64,000 nt of DNA, taken from NCBI GenBank assembly GCA_024449915.1, contig JAMZAV010000636.1, positions 62,001 to 126,000 on the forward strand, given 5' to 3'. Origin of the DNA: Sweltsa coloradensis. Taxonomy: Eukaryota; Arthropoda; Insecta; Plecoptera; Chloroperlidae. Position 1 is the stretch's first letter. Every line of letters begins with the position of its first letter. The notes below the pieces were generated by a model. That model searched no databases. It saw only the letters and a program-made list of their open reading frames with translations, and was not told where the DNA came from. Below are positions 1-9,800 of this stretch, one piece after another. Made by a program: the position numbers and the translations under genes.

Positions 1-607
1 ATTTAAAAAAGAAAAAAAATCGTAAAATTTCGATTTTCATAACAAATAATAATTCGATTGCGCAAAGACTTCACACGAATATATAAATTCATGAAATTAA
101 GGTTATGTGAGAAAAAATCATTACGATCAGATAAAGCATGTAGGTGCTATAAGCAAAAGAAATTTGAAAATCAAAAAAATTCCAAAAATTGCGATTTTTT
201 AAAGAAATTTATCTTTCGATAACGCTCAAAATTCACACGAATATATCAATTCATAAAATAAAGGTTGTGTGAAAAAATTATTACAATCGGACAAAGCATG
301 CAGGTGTTATAAATCGAAAAATTTTGTTAAAAATCGAAAAAAAAATCGTAAAAATTGCGATTTTCATAAGAAATAATTTTTCGATCGATTTTTCCCCCGT
401 GCAGTTCTTCGTTCAGAGATTTCTTAGACCTCCATAAAATTTCATCGCAATTGGAGTATTGGTTTAGCCGGAATCGTGTTCACAGACACACAAAAAATAC
501 AAAAAAAAGAAAGAAAGAAAAAAAAAAAAAAACATTCCGGATTTTTTTCTCCAGTGTAGTGAAATGGAATCTTCGCTTCGCTCGCTACGCTCGCTACGCT
601 CATCCAA
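1..607 (-). mobile_element. Helentron-like non-autonomous element, family A, cut by window start
   Basis: The 5' terminus is at the right end, where the minus strand reads TTGGATGAGCG followed by alternating AGCGAGCGAAGCG motifs. Inside is the family A body: a run of T, the phrase CGGCTAAACC, then a roughly 120-bp unit (TCGCAATTTTACGATTTT ... TGTAATGATTTTTTCACAG ... ATATTCGTGTGAA) repeated two to three times. There is no coding capacity. The 3' hairpin end would lie left of the window. Element class is inferred from the shared end structure of the family. Confidence 0.6.
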
Positions 608-1027
608 CAACCTTTATGTTATGAACTGATATATTCGTGTGAATTTTGAGCGTTATCGAAAGAAAAATTTCTTTAAAAAATCGCAATTTTTGAATTTTTT
701 GATTTTTTAAATTTCTTTGGCTTATAGCACCTACATGCTTTATCCGATCGTAATGATTTTTTCACAGAACCTTAATTTCATGAATTTATATATTCGTGTG
801 AAATCTGAGCGCAATCGAAAAATTATTTGTTATGAAAATCGAAATTTTACGATTTTTTTTTAAATTACGAATAATTAAAAAAAATTAAAATTAAAGTTTA
901 TTTTTTATTTAATTTAAATTAATTTTAAAAAAATCAACTAAGTAATGATTTTTTCACAGTACAACAGAAAATCAATGCACCAATTACGCTCATCCAACAA
1001 CGCGGCGTGACTTACGCGTTTTCCTAG
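608..1027 (+). mobile_element. Helentron-like element, family A, 3' part
   Basis: This carries the internal 120-bp unit in + orientation (640-860) and ends with the full 3' structure: CGCTCATCCAA (inverted copy of the 5' end), then a hairpin at 999-1020 with perfect 6-bp stem AACGCG/CGCGTT and a 10-nt loop, then TTCCTAG and a flanking T. The 5' end is absent; the piece abuts the head of the oppositely oriented copy at 1-607. Confidence 0.6.
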
Positions 1028-1032
1028 TTTAT

Positions 1033-1590
1033 CATAAAACAATGCCACCACTAATTAATAACGAATATAACGTACCAAAAAATACGTTTTCCCGTGCATC
1101 CCCCGAGATTGTAGGCCTAATAGGCCGGGCGTATAGCTCAGCCTACAATAAAAAGTTAATTTTGCACTTTTACAGATTAGAAAATGATTTTAAAGGCTCA
1201 CGGACATTAATAATTAGCATATAATAGTTTTGGCAACCACAACCCATGTTAATTTACCACCGTGAGGTTAGCGATCAGGATTTTCACTTTTATGTAGGAT
1301 GGCTATTCGACGCCAAGAAGGGTAATGCAAACAAGAAAACATATTTATGTTAGTTATACAGTAAGATAAATTAGTAACTTATCATATACAATGCCACCTC
1401 TAATTAAAACGAATATAATGTGTAAAAAAAAAAATCCCCGTGCGAAACCCCTGAGATTATATTGACCTTTTATATAGGCCGGGCATATAGCCGGCCTACA
1501 ATTTAAAAAGTTCGTATTGGCAACCACAACATTCCCTATTATCATTACTATGTAACATGTCAATTTACGCCTCAAATCTTTGGGAACACT
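1033..1590. repeat. Degenerate direct duplication, about 348-bp period
   Basis: The stretch near 1041-1255 is repeated in diverged form near 1390-1560. Shared landmarks in the same order are aatgccacc, ctaatta, ccccgtgc, gagatt, aggccgggc, tagc, ggcctacaat and ggcaaccacaac. No gene is seen; the 60-73 residue open frames here have no recognisable domain. Confidence 0.5.
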
Positions 1591-2624
1591 TAAATACAGA
1601 TTATTTAGCGTAGCTACACAAGTGCTAGTGCATAAAGGAACAACACAATACTTATAATTCGATATTCATTGCTGATTGCCGCGAAAGCAGGGCCCCTGCG
1701 CGTGTTATCCCAATGCGTCCGCTGGTAGCCTACATGGCCGGTGACGTCACGAAAATGGCGCGCGACCAGGTGCGTTTCAAAACGCTAATTTGACCAAGAA
1801 AACTAAAAACAATATTACGGCCAAACTAATAAATGTAGAGATCCAATTTTTTTTGGTGTTCTATAGGGTGTTAGTGGCTATCGAAAAAATACACTTACAG
1901 AATTTGTGCAAATAGCCTATTCTGTTGTAGCTACGCTATCAGGAACACAGGGACAAGGTCGTAGAATAACAAGTCAAAATACACGTCCACACACTCGTGT
2001 ATTTCAAAGTAAACTGAATGACACTGAGGTCGAGGTTTTCCTTCAAACCTCGGTTGTGACGTCAGTAGGACTACATAGTCCAAATCATACCAAATTCCAA
2101 ATATGTGTATTATCCCCGAATGAGACACAATTATTGTGTCTCACTCTCATTACAAGTGAAACGTTTATATCACAATACAACTTTACTTATATAAATGCTG
2201 TAGGAATCAATTTTTTGTTCCTTGACAAAAGTAAACTTTTCAATAATTATTTAAATTCGTCGCGATTGTTAGATTGACAGATTTGATGAAGGTAGCAGCG
2301 GTAGCAGTGTGGATGATAACGGTTGTAAACTAAATTGGTATGTTGTAAAGTTTTGCACACAAAGAGATATTTATAATGGCCGGACCCTTTTCCAGAATCT
2401 GTTATTCTTTTATGTCAATACTACCCTTTTTTGCTCTAAACCGCTCGCCCCTCGCCCCCCCACCCCCGCAACCCCATAAGAGATCAGCCTTCCATTCACA
2501 GACGTCTGAGAAGTTGCCTACCTTTACGGGGCACTTTCAACCAAACCACATTCAAACGCCCGCGTAGTTTTGACCAGTAGCGCCCAACTAGCGGATTTGC
2601 TTGAAACTAACCAAAGGGAAAACC
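1591..2624. other. Intergenic, no gene recognised
   Basis: AT-rich sequence with a more GC-rich patch at 1680-1770. A 123-codon + frame (1906-2277) has no similarity I recognise, no splice context and an antisense counterpart, so it is not called as a gene. Confidence 0.4.
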
Positions 2625-3300
2625 TGACCTTAAAGTGATTTTGAGCATGTTTCAAGTCATTTTTTCACCAAGAAAGAATGTTCTTACACCAACCAAATTT
2701 TGTATGTGTTGTCACGTACCCAAATAGTTTTGGTAGTTTTTAAGTTTACATCACGTTTCATGACGGCTGGGTGACACCTCAAAATAAAATAAATAAATAA
2801 ATAAATTTTTATTTAGAGTCTACCCACTCAGTTATATAACTGATTTTCAGTGGGGGACTTTAAATCAAAGCGACCAAACCAACCCTGCAGGCCCCGACGC
2901 AATCGACGAGTGAGCGATAACCAACCAAAGATCGATATTTTAAATAGAAAATATAGCAATCAGTGGTATGGACAGTGCGAACACCCGCGAATCAACGCCA
3001 GAATCAACAAGGCCGATTCAGAACAACTCTGAAATTTATTATGTGCTTCGTTGCTAGGACGGCTCCAAAGTCACCGTTTACAAACTCCTAAGACAAGAAC
3101 TGATGGACTTAAGTCCAAATCAGAAGTTAAAAAACTTCTGACTTTAGCGGGAATCGAACCCTGGACCTTCTGCGTTGGAAGCAGATACGCTAACCACAAG
3201 ACCAACGAGCCACACATCACCCCAACTCTGCTTGCTGTATAAGTGCCTGAGTGTGTAGAGTACCGCGGCTTGGCTGCGGCGCCCTAACGGGCACTCAGAT
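2625..3300 (-). repeat. Dispersed repeat R, split by a SINE
   Basis: 2625-2779 and 3214-3300 match, in reverse complement, adjacent parts of 61955-62210: landmarks CTTAAAGTGATTTTGAGCATG, GGCTGGGTGACA, CACCCCAACTCTGCTTGCTG and GGCTGCGGCGCCCTAA. In the 62 kb copy the two halves are continuous, so the SINE at 2780-3213 was inserted later. R has no coding capacity and its class is unknown. Confidence 0.7.
2780..3213 (-). mobile_element. tRNA-derived SINE, copy 1
   Basis: On the minus strand the element starts with a tRNA-like head (3213 to about 3140): an A-box-like TGGTTAGCG, an anticodon arm with stem TCTGC/GCAGA and loop TTCCAAC (anticodon CCA, tRNA-Trp-like), and the B box GGTTCGATTCC. A body of about 350 bp follows, ending at a (TAAA/AATA)n tail at 2780-2810. 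These are the expected parts of a pol III SINE. It is full length and sits inside repeat R, which gives a clean relative date. The tRNA-like head is not called as a working tRNA. Confidence 0.8.
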
Positions 3301-3339
3301 GTTAAATGTTTAATGTATGTCTGTCTGTCCGGTCCCATA

Positions 3340-3460
3340 CGGCAGAACGGCCAAATAGATTGAGCTGAAATTTTGAACAGACATCCGTGACCAGGTGACT
3401 GAGAATTACTAACAAAATGAGAAAAATCCGTTGCGATTTAAACCTACAAGAAATAATAAA
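3340..3460 (+). repeat. Dispersed repeat D fragment
   Basis: The phrase GCTGAAATTTTGAACAGACATCCG and the following segment with AAAATCCGTTGCGATTT recur in diverged form at 60325-60500 (+) and 42160-42300 (-). No ends are defined. The rest, to the Helentron-like copy at 3896, is AT-rich with no gene seen. Confidence 0.45.
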
Positions 3461-3895
3461 TTGAAAAACCTATTGGAAACATATAGTTTTTATTTTAACG
3501 ACCATGGTTTTGTTTTTGAAGTCATTTTTATCGAATAATTTTTGTCAGGCCGTGATTGAATGCAGTGACCAAGGTGTATCAAATCTTGCACACTCAAGGT
3601 TCCCCTAAATTCCGCTGGGAGATTGAGTAAACCTTGCAATCTTTACTCGTATTTCGTACTGGCTATGTTTTCCATAGTATTTTATGCATTTCAAAACATG
3701 TTTTATAATTTTTTAAATACAATCCAGAAATTAGAAAATCTTTCCCGACGGGGGGTTGAAGCCCAGCTTTCAAGTAGGCGTTGACGATGATCGTAAAGTT
3801 AGTCAGGGCCCTGCCTTTGGTGTACTTGCAGTCATTTTTACTTTTGGACTCGTACCACCTAATTACCGGAACCTGTTCTGAGCGGATAACTTTTA

Positions 3896-4544
3896 TTGGA
3901 TGAGCGTAGCGAGCGAAGCGAAGATTCCATTTCACTACACTGGAGAAAAAAATCCGGAATGTTTTTCTTTTTTCTTTTTTTCTTTTTTTCTGTTTGTATT
4001 TTTGTGTGTCTGCTAACACGATTCCGGCTAAACCGATACTCCAATTGCGATGAAATTTTCTGGGGACCTTCGAAATCTCTGAACTAAGAACTGCCACGTT
4101 TTTGAGCGCAATCGAAAAATTATTTCTCATGAAAATCGCAATTTTACGATTTTTTTTCGATTTTTTAAAAATTTCTTCGACTTATAACACCTACATTCTT
4201 TATTCGAATTGTAATGATTTTTTCACAATACCTTTATTTAATGAATTAATATATTCGTGTGAAATTTGAGCGCAATCGAAAAATTATTTCTCGTTAAAAT
4301 CACAATATTACGATTTTTTCGATTTTTTAAACATTCTTCGATTTATAACACCTACATGCTTTATCCGATTGTAATGATTTTTTCACAGATCCTTAATTTT
4401 ATGAATTTATATATTCGTGTGAAATTTGAGCGCAATCGAAAAATAATTTTTCATGAAAATCGCAATTCTACGTTTTTTTTCCTTTTTTAAAATTATTACG
4501 ATTAATTAAAAAAATTAGAAATTAAAGTTAATTTTTTTTATTTA
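3896..4544 (+). mobile_element. Helentron-like element, family A, lacks 3' end
   Basis: It starts TTGGATGAGCGTAGCGAGCG and runs through the family A body with CACTACACTGGAG, the pyrimidine run, ATTCCGGCTAAACCGATAC and three tandem 120-bp internal units (about 4100, 4260, 4420). It stops, without hairpin and CTAG, where another head begins at 4545. Non-coding; the 155-codon antisense frame at 3663-4130 only overlaps it. Confidence 0.65.
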
Positions 4545-5063
4545 TTGGATGAGCGTAGCGAGCGAAGCGAAGATTCTATTTCACTACACTGTAGAAAAAA
4601 ATCCGTTTTTTTTTTGTTTTTTTTTTTGTTTTGTATTTTTGTGTGTCCAATTGCGATGAAATTTTATGGAGGCCTTTGAAATCTCTGAACTTAGAACTGC
4701 CACGTTTTTGAACGCAATCGGGAAATTTTTTCTCATAAAAAACGCAATTTTACGATTTTTTTCGATTTTTAAAAAATTTCGACTTAAAACACCTACATGT
4801 TTTATCCAATTGTAATGATTTTTTCACAGAACCTTAAATTTATGAATTAAGATATTCGTGTGAAATTTGATCGTAATCGAAAAATTATTTCTCATAAAAA
4901 TCGAAATTTTACGGGTTTTTTCTTTTTTAAAACAATTCTTTGACTTATAACAACTACATGCTTTATCCTATTAATTTTTTTTTTACAGAACCTTAGTTTC
5001 ATGAATTAATATATTCGTGTAAAATTTGAGCGCAATCGAATAATTATTTCTTATGAAAACTTT
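4545..5063 (+). mobile_element. Helentron-like element, family A, lacks 3' end
   Basis: A second head directly follows the 3896 copy: TTGGATGAGCGTAGCGAGCG, then the family body and about two and a half internal units ending near 5063. The head-to-tail arrangement of two 3'-less copies suggests tandem insertion or failed termination; unequal exchange is an alternative. Confidence 0.6.
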
Positions 5064-6797
5064 TTACTTTCTTCTAGCTCCATCCATGGAATAACAACAA
5101 CAAATGTATATCTAAAAGAAATTGAAGTACAATATCTCCCGGTTATAGCCACCATAATGATTTTATACATTTATGGGCATTTTGTGGAATTGATTTTAAA
5201 TAAATATTGCAAACAATAATGTGAGAGTGCATCTACTAAAGTGGCTCGAACTCGAAACCTATTCAAGATATATCTTTGAGCCTTGGCAATAAAATAAATA
5301 AATTTAATTTCTTTTTGCTTGTCAAAACTTTTGTCTTGATGTCCCATATAGTTTCAGCTGAAGTGATGAATTTATGAATATTATTAGCTTCGTGCCTCGT
5401 GTGCTGTACAGCGGGTTGCCTGCGAGTCACATTGCAGGCGTCCCGTACGGTGCTGCGACCTAGCGTCGATAACTAGCACTGCGTGCGTACTGTACGGTGC
5501 AGCAACAACGGTTTTGCCTAGAAAGTGCGGATGCTCCCACAACTTCCAGCCGTTGACGACTCCAATGCCTGATCTCGATCTGTCATCTGTGCTGATGTCT
5601 AATAAAAAATCACCCATCCGTTTTCTGTACACCCAACATGATCATTTTGCCTATACTTGTTTTAGAATGATTGCGTATCAAACCAAACATTCCTGTGATA
5701 TGTATGTCATAAGGTTCGTTTTTTGTCCTGCACTTTTCTGTGGTGCCGGTGTAGGGTGTAGACCGGAAAATGTCGATTGTGTAGTTACACTACGGGATTA
5801 CAAGATAACGCTTTGGTGTAGCATCATTTGATCAGTAAAATAATTCTGTACAACTTTGATTTCTATTTACGTTTGTATGAAATAAGTAATGTATGTAATA
5901 TAAAACAAAAACAATATTATTTCTGGTATAAAGCCTAGAAGAAATGTTGACATTGGGTTAAAACACAGTTTAATTTAAGTTGCCGCCATCTTTTCACTGC
6001 ACTACACCGCACACATACCTCTGGAGCTGGTGTTACACCGCGGTAAAGTGTAAGTTTACACTGGACAAAATAACGCCGCAGTGTAAGTTGCACGGGGACA
6101 GAATAACGTGTTGGTGTTCTACACCCTGCACCAGCGACGGAAGTGCAGGACAAAAAAACGAACCTATAATCTACAACATGCCATTTCACGATTTCACACC
6201 GAATCACCTGTCAAAGTTAAAACTTAAGGACTCTTTGAGCATAGAACTAAAGGTTCTATACTCAATGCTGGTTCTTCCAAGGGGATGCGGTATACTGTAT
6301 CACCCGCCCGGCCACCAAGATGATGCTGCTGGTGACAAACTGAGATGTACAGTCGTAGAGAACAATTCTATTCAATCTCAAGCCGAACTTAGTGCGGTGC
6401 ATGGATAAAGCAACTGTTAAAAAAATAGTACGTGAAGGGTTCACATTATTGTCATAAAATGACTAAATCGTTTTATGACGACCGCCAACGAACACTATCG
6501 TTTACTTATAATAACTGATAATTTTAAACTCAATGCTAATATTATATCTCAACGTATCTTAGGGTGTTCAAATTGGTAAAAAAATAGCCTGGAGTTCACT
6601 TATGTGAGCAGCACTGTAGTAGCCGGCCTACACACCAGTCATCTCTTCACATTAACGCCAATCAGGTTTCAAATACAATCGATGGTTTCAGGCAATTAAT
6701 TTTTACAATTACTACTAAACCCATTAAGTTTAATAGTGTTGTACCTTTTTCACTTTGGTAACTAAGTATGTCGTGATTTTAACAGCATCATTGGAAC
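5064..6797. other. Intergenic with an inverted repeat (5711-6165)
   Basis: No gene is recognised. About 50 bp at 5711-5760 (TTTTTTGTCCTGCACTT ... AGGGTGTAG) return in reverse complement at 6115-6165, enclosing a segment rich in TAAGTTTACACT-like words. Related words (CTCTGGAGCTG, GCAGTGCAG) recur at 57170-57540, so this is probably a decayed dispersed repeat. 5390-5510 contains CGTACGGTGC twice. Confidence 0.4.
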
Positions 6798-6897
6798 ATG
6801 GTATTCAACAGGCTTTACAGTTTGTCAGCTTATTTAATATTCTCCTGGAGTCTTCAAACAATTATGACTACTACACCTCAAGAAAAGAGCAAGGAAA
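6798..6897 (+). CDS. Protease 1, exon 1: signal peptide
   Basis: The ATG at 6798 opens a frame beginning [17 protein letters not shown], with a basic residue followed by a hydrophobic core, as in a signal peptide. The exon ends at GTAAGTG after one base of a codon (phase 1). The next recognisable exon begins with the two bases needed. The start is the first ATG of the frame. No clear TATA box was found upstream. Confidence 0.7.
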
Positions 6898-9800
6898 GTA
6901 AGTGATAATTTATTTTAGTTGCAGTATTTTTTTTGTATTATCTACATTATTGACAAAAGGATCTCGATTGCAAGTAGACCCGAATTAACAAATTATTCCT
7001 TTCAAAATACAAAGTATTAAATTTATATTTTTATTTCAATTTTGTTATGTATTTTACATACCACTTTCAGGCTACTCATATAACTATTTATTTATTATTT
7101 TTCTGGTTCACACACAATTACACATTTAACTATTTATTATTGTTCAATGTTTTGATTTCCTTGAGAATGGGCAGGAGGAAATGCCCGATACGTTGGAAAT
7201 AAGCAATAAATCCTCACTGATTACCCGAAGATAATGTGAGGGCGATCTATCCGTGAAAATCTAAGATTCAACACTAGTTATAATTTATATAGGCCTACAG
7301 TATATTATGTAAATTGTATTATTTACGACAATTGCTGTCAATCAACAACTATGTCCTCAAAACGGCCTTATGCTAAAAAAACTTGTAATCAATGGCATCT
7401 CTTCTCATAAAGAATAAATACATGGCGTTGTCCGTACAGTGTTTTAATGTTCGGTCCTCATTTAAACGTCTCATGAATAATATATCAATATTCTTCATTC
7501 TCATAACACGTTGTTTGGGCCAATGTCATTTAAGAGTTTTTTCGCTTGCTCAATAAAACAATTCTTCTTTTTCTGGTTGTTTTTTTCTGCATTGTTATAC
7601 ATGGTCGTGGTCGCTTCATCCTTCTGTGTGGGCGATTTCATTATTTTAGTCAGCAAGAAGGCACTACTCGATGTTCGTTAGCCCTATCTTGTCCATGTTA
7701 TTAATTACAAAATACTCCGCAATTTGCAAATCATATTTGACTGATAAGCGATTAAAGAAAGTGCATCACCCTTTACACAAGGTTCTTTATTAGGCTTAGA
7801 TCTATGCTAGTATGCATTTAGAAGTTGATTTATAAACAACGTGTAGGCTATCCTAAAAAATACTCCAAACATACAAGTAATGTTAAATTGCCATTTTGTA
7901 AAGATACTCATAAAAATGCATTCAAAAGTACTGAAAATGATCCGAATCTTCTGGCTCTATTAAGAGTACTTTGGCAATTTCTTCAGTGAGCAATGTTTTG
8001 TGCCAGGAATTTACCTCTTTAGAGTTTAGAGTGTGGAGTGTTATGTCCATGTAGTGTGCGAGGAGTACGCTCGGGCAGTGTTCGCAGAGGAGGAAGCAGC
8101 GGTGATGCTGCTAAACGCAGCCCCTCAGAACGTGTCTCAATGCGGAATAGTTGAGGTGCCGCTCATCATAGGTGGGGTCAAGACGGGAGCCAAGGAATTC
8201 CCTCACATGGTATGACAAAATACTCTGTTTTAATTGTTACTAGCTAAACCCTTATACAATTCAAGTTTTTTATTTTGTTTTGTCTTTCATTATTCCATTT
8301 GTGTATATCTGTCATACACAAGGACAAAATATACATAATTTTAAGGCCTATGATATATGGTATAGGATAGACGCTGAATAAATAAATAAGTAAACATATA
8401 AATAAAATTGCATTAAAATTTCCAATACAGGACATTCCTGTACGTTAAAGAATAAAAGCAAAGAATAAAAACAGTAGTCAATTTCAGGAAATGTATACCT
8501 CGTTAAGTGGAGTGTAACATACAGGAAGCTTCGCAAACGCTTTTTCAGGCGCGTTGTTGGATGAGCGTAAATGTTTAAAAACGAAAAAAGCGTAAAATTG
8601 CGATTTTCATAAGAAATAATTATTTGATTACGCTCAAATTTCACACGAATATATTAATTCATAAAATTAAGGTTCTGTGAAAAAATTATTACAATCGGAT
8701 AAAGCATGTAGGTGTTATAAGTCGAAGAAATTTAAAATTCGAAAAAAAATCGTAAAACTGATTTTCATGAGAAATAATTTTTCGATTACGCTCAAATTTC
8801 ACACGTGTATATTAATTCATAAAATAAAGGTTCTGTGGAAAAATCATTACAATCGGATAAAGCATTTAGGTGTTAACAGTCGAAGAAAATTTTTTTAAAT
8901 CGAAAAAAATCGTAAAATTGCGATTTTTATTGAAATAATTTTTCGATTGCGTTTAAAAACGTGGCAGTTCTAAGTTCAGAGATTTCGAAGGCCTCCAAAA
9001 AATTTCAATTGGAGTATCGGTTTAGCTGGCCGGAATCGTGTTAACAAACACACAAAAATAAAAATAAAAAAACTAATGCGGATTTTTTTCTCCAGTGTAG
9101 TGAAATGGAATCTTCGCTTCGCTCGTTACCCTCGATCATCCAATTACACTTCTGTGGTGGAGGGGTTGAGAAGTTTTCCCGGTAAATACAATTTAAAAAA
9201 TGTATATACAACTATAGGCAATTGGAAATTCAAGCTAAAACTGTCTGTCTAGATTGTTTTCTGCTATATCGCGTGTTTCGTTCCTTTGGGGTTGTTTGTT
9301 GGATGAGCGTAGCGAGCGAAGCGAAGATTCCATTCTACTACACTGGAGAAAAAAATTCCGGAATGTTTTTTTTTTGTATTTTGGGCTGTTTGTTAACACG
9401 ATTCCGGCTAAACCGATACTCCACTTGCGATGAAATTTTCTGGAGACCTTTGAAATCTCTGAACTTAGAACTGCCACGTGCGAAAAATCGATCGAAAAAT
9501 TATTTCTCATGAAAATCGCAAGTTTACGCTTTTTTTTAAAAAAAAAAACTTCTTCGACATATAACACCTACATGCTTTACCCGATTGTAATGATTTTTTC
9601 ACAGAACAACAGAAAATCTGCATAATACATGACATCTCAATGCACCAATTACGCTCTTCCAACAACGCGCCTAAAAAAGCTTTTGCGAAGCTTCCTAGTA
9701 ATAAAGGAACAGTGTTATTGTCGATGATTTTCAGCTAAATATTTTGAAGATAGCAATACCAATGTTACATTCTAATCAGTAATCTTTTAAGTTTCAATTC

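Noticed and set aside
1906..2277. 123-codon frame as a hypothetical gene
   Set aside because: No recognisable motif; AT-rich context, overlapping antisense frame, no promoter or poly(A) evidence.
3140..3213. tRNA gene on the minus strand (CCA anticodon)
   Set aside because: It is the head of a SINE whose body and tail follow in several copies; acceptor-stem pairing is not convincing.
6898..8030. Hidden CLIP exon in protease 1
   Set aside because: No frame with the six-cysteine pattern ending in CC was found between exon 1 and exon 2.
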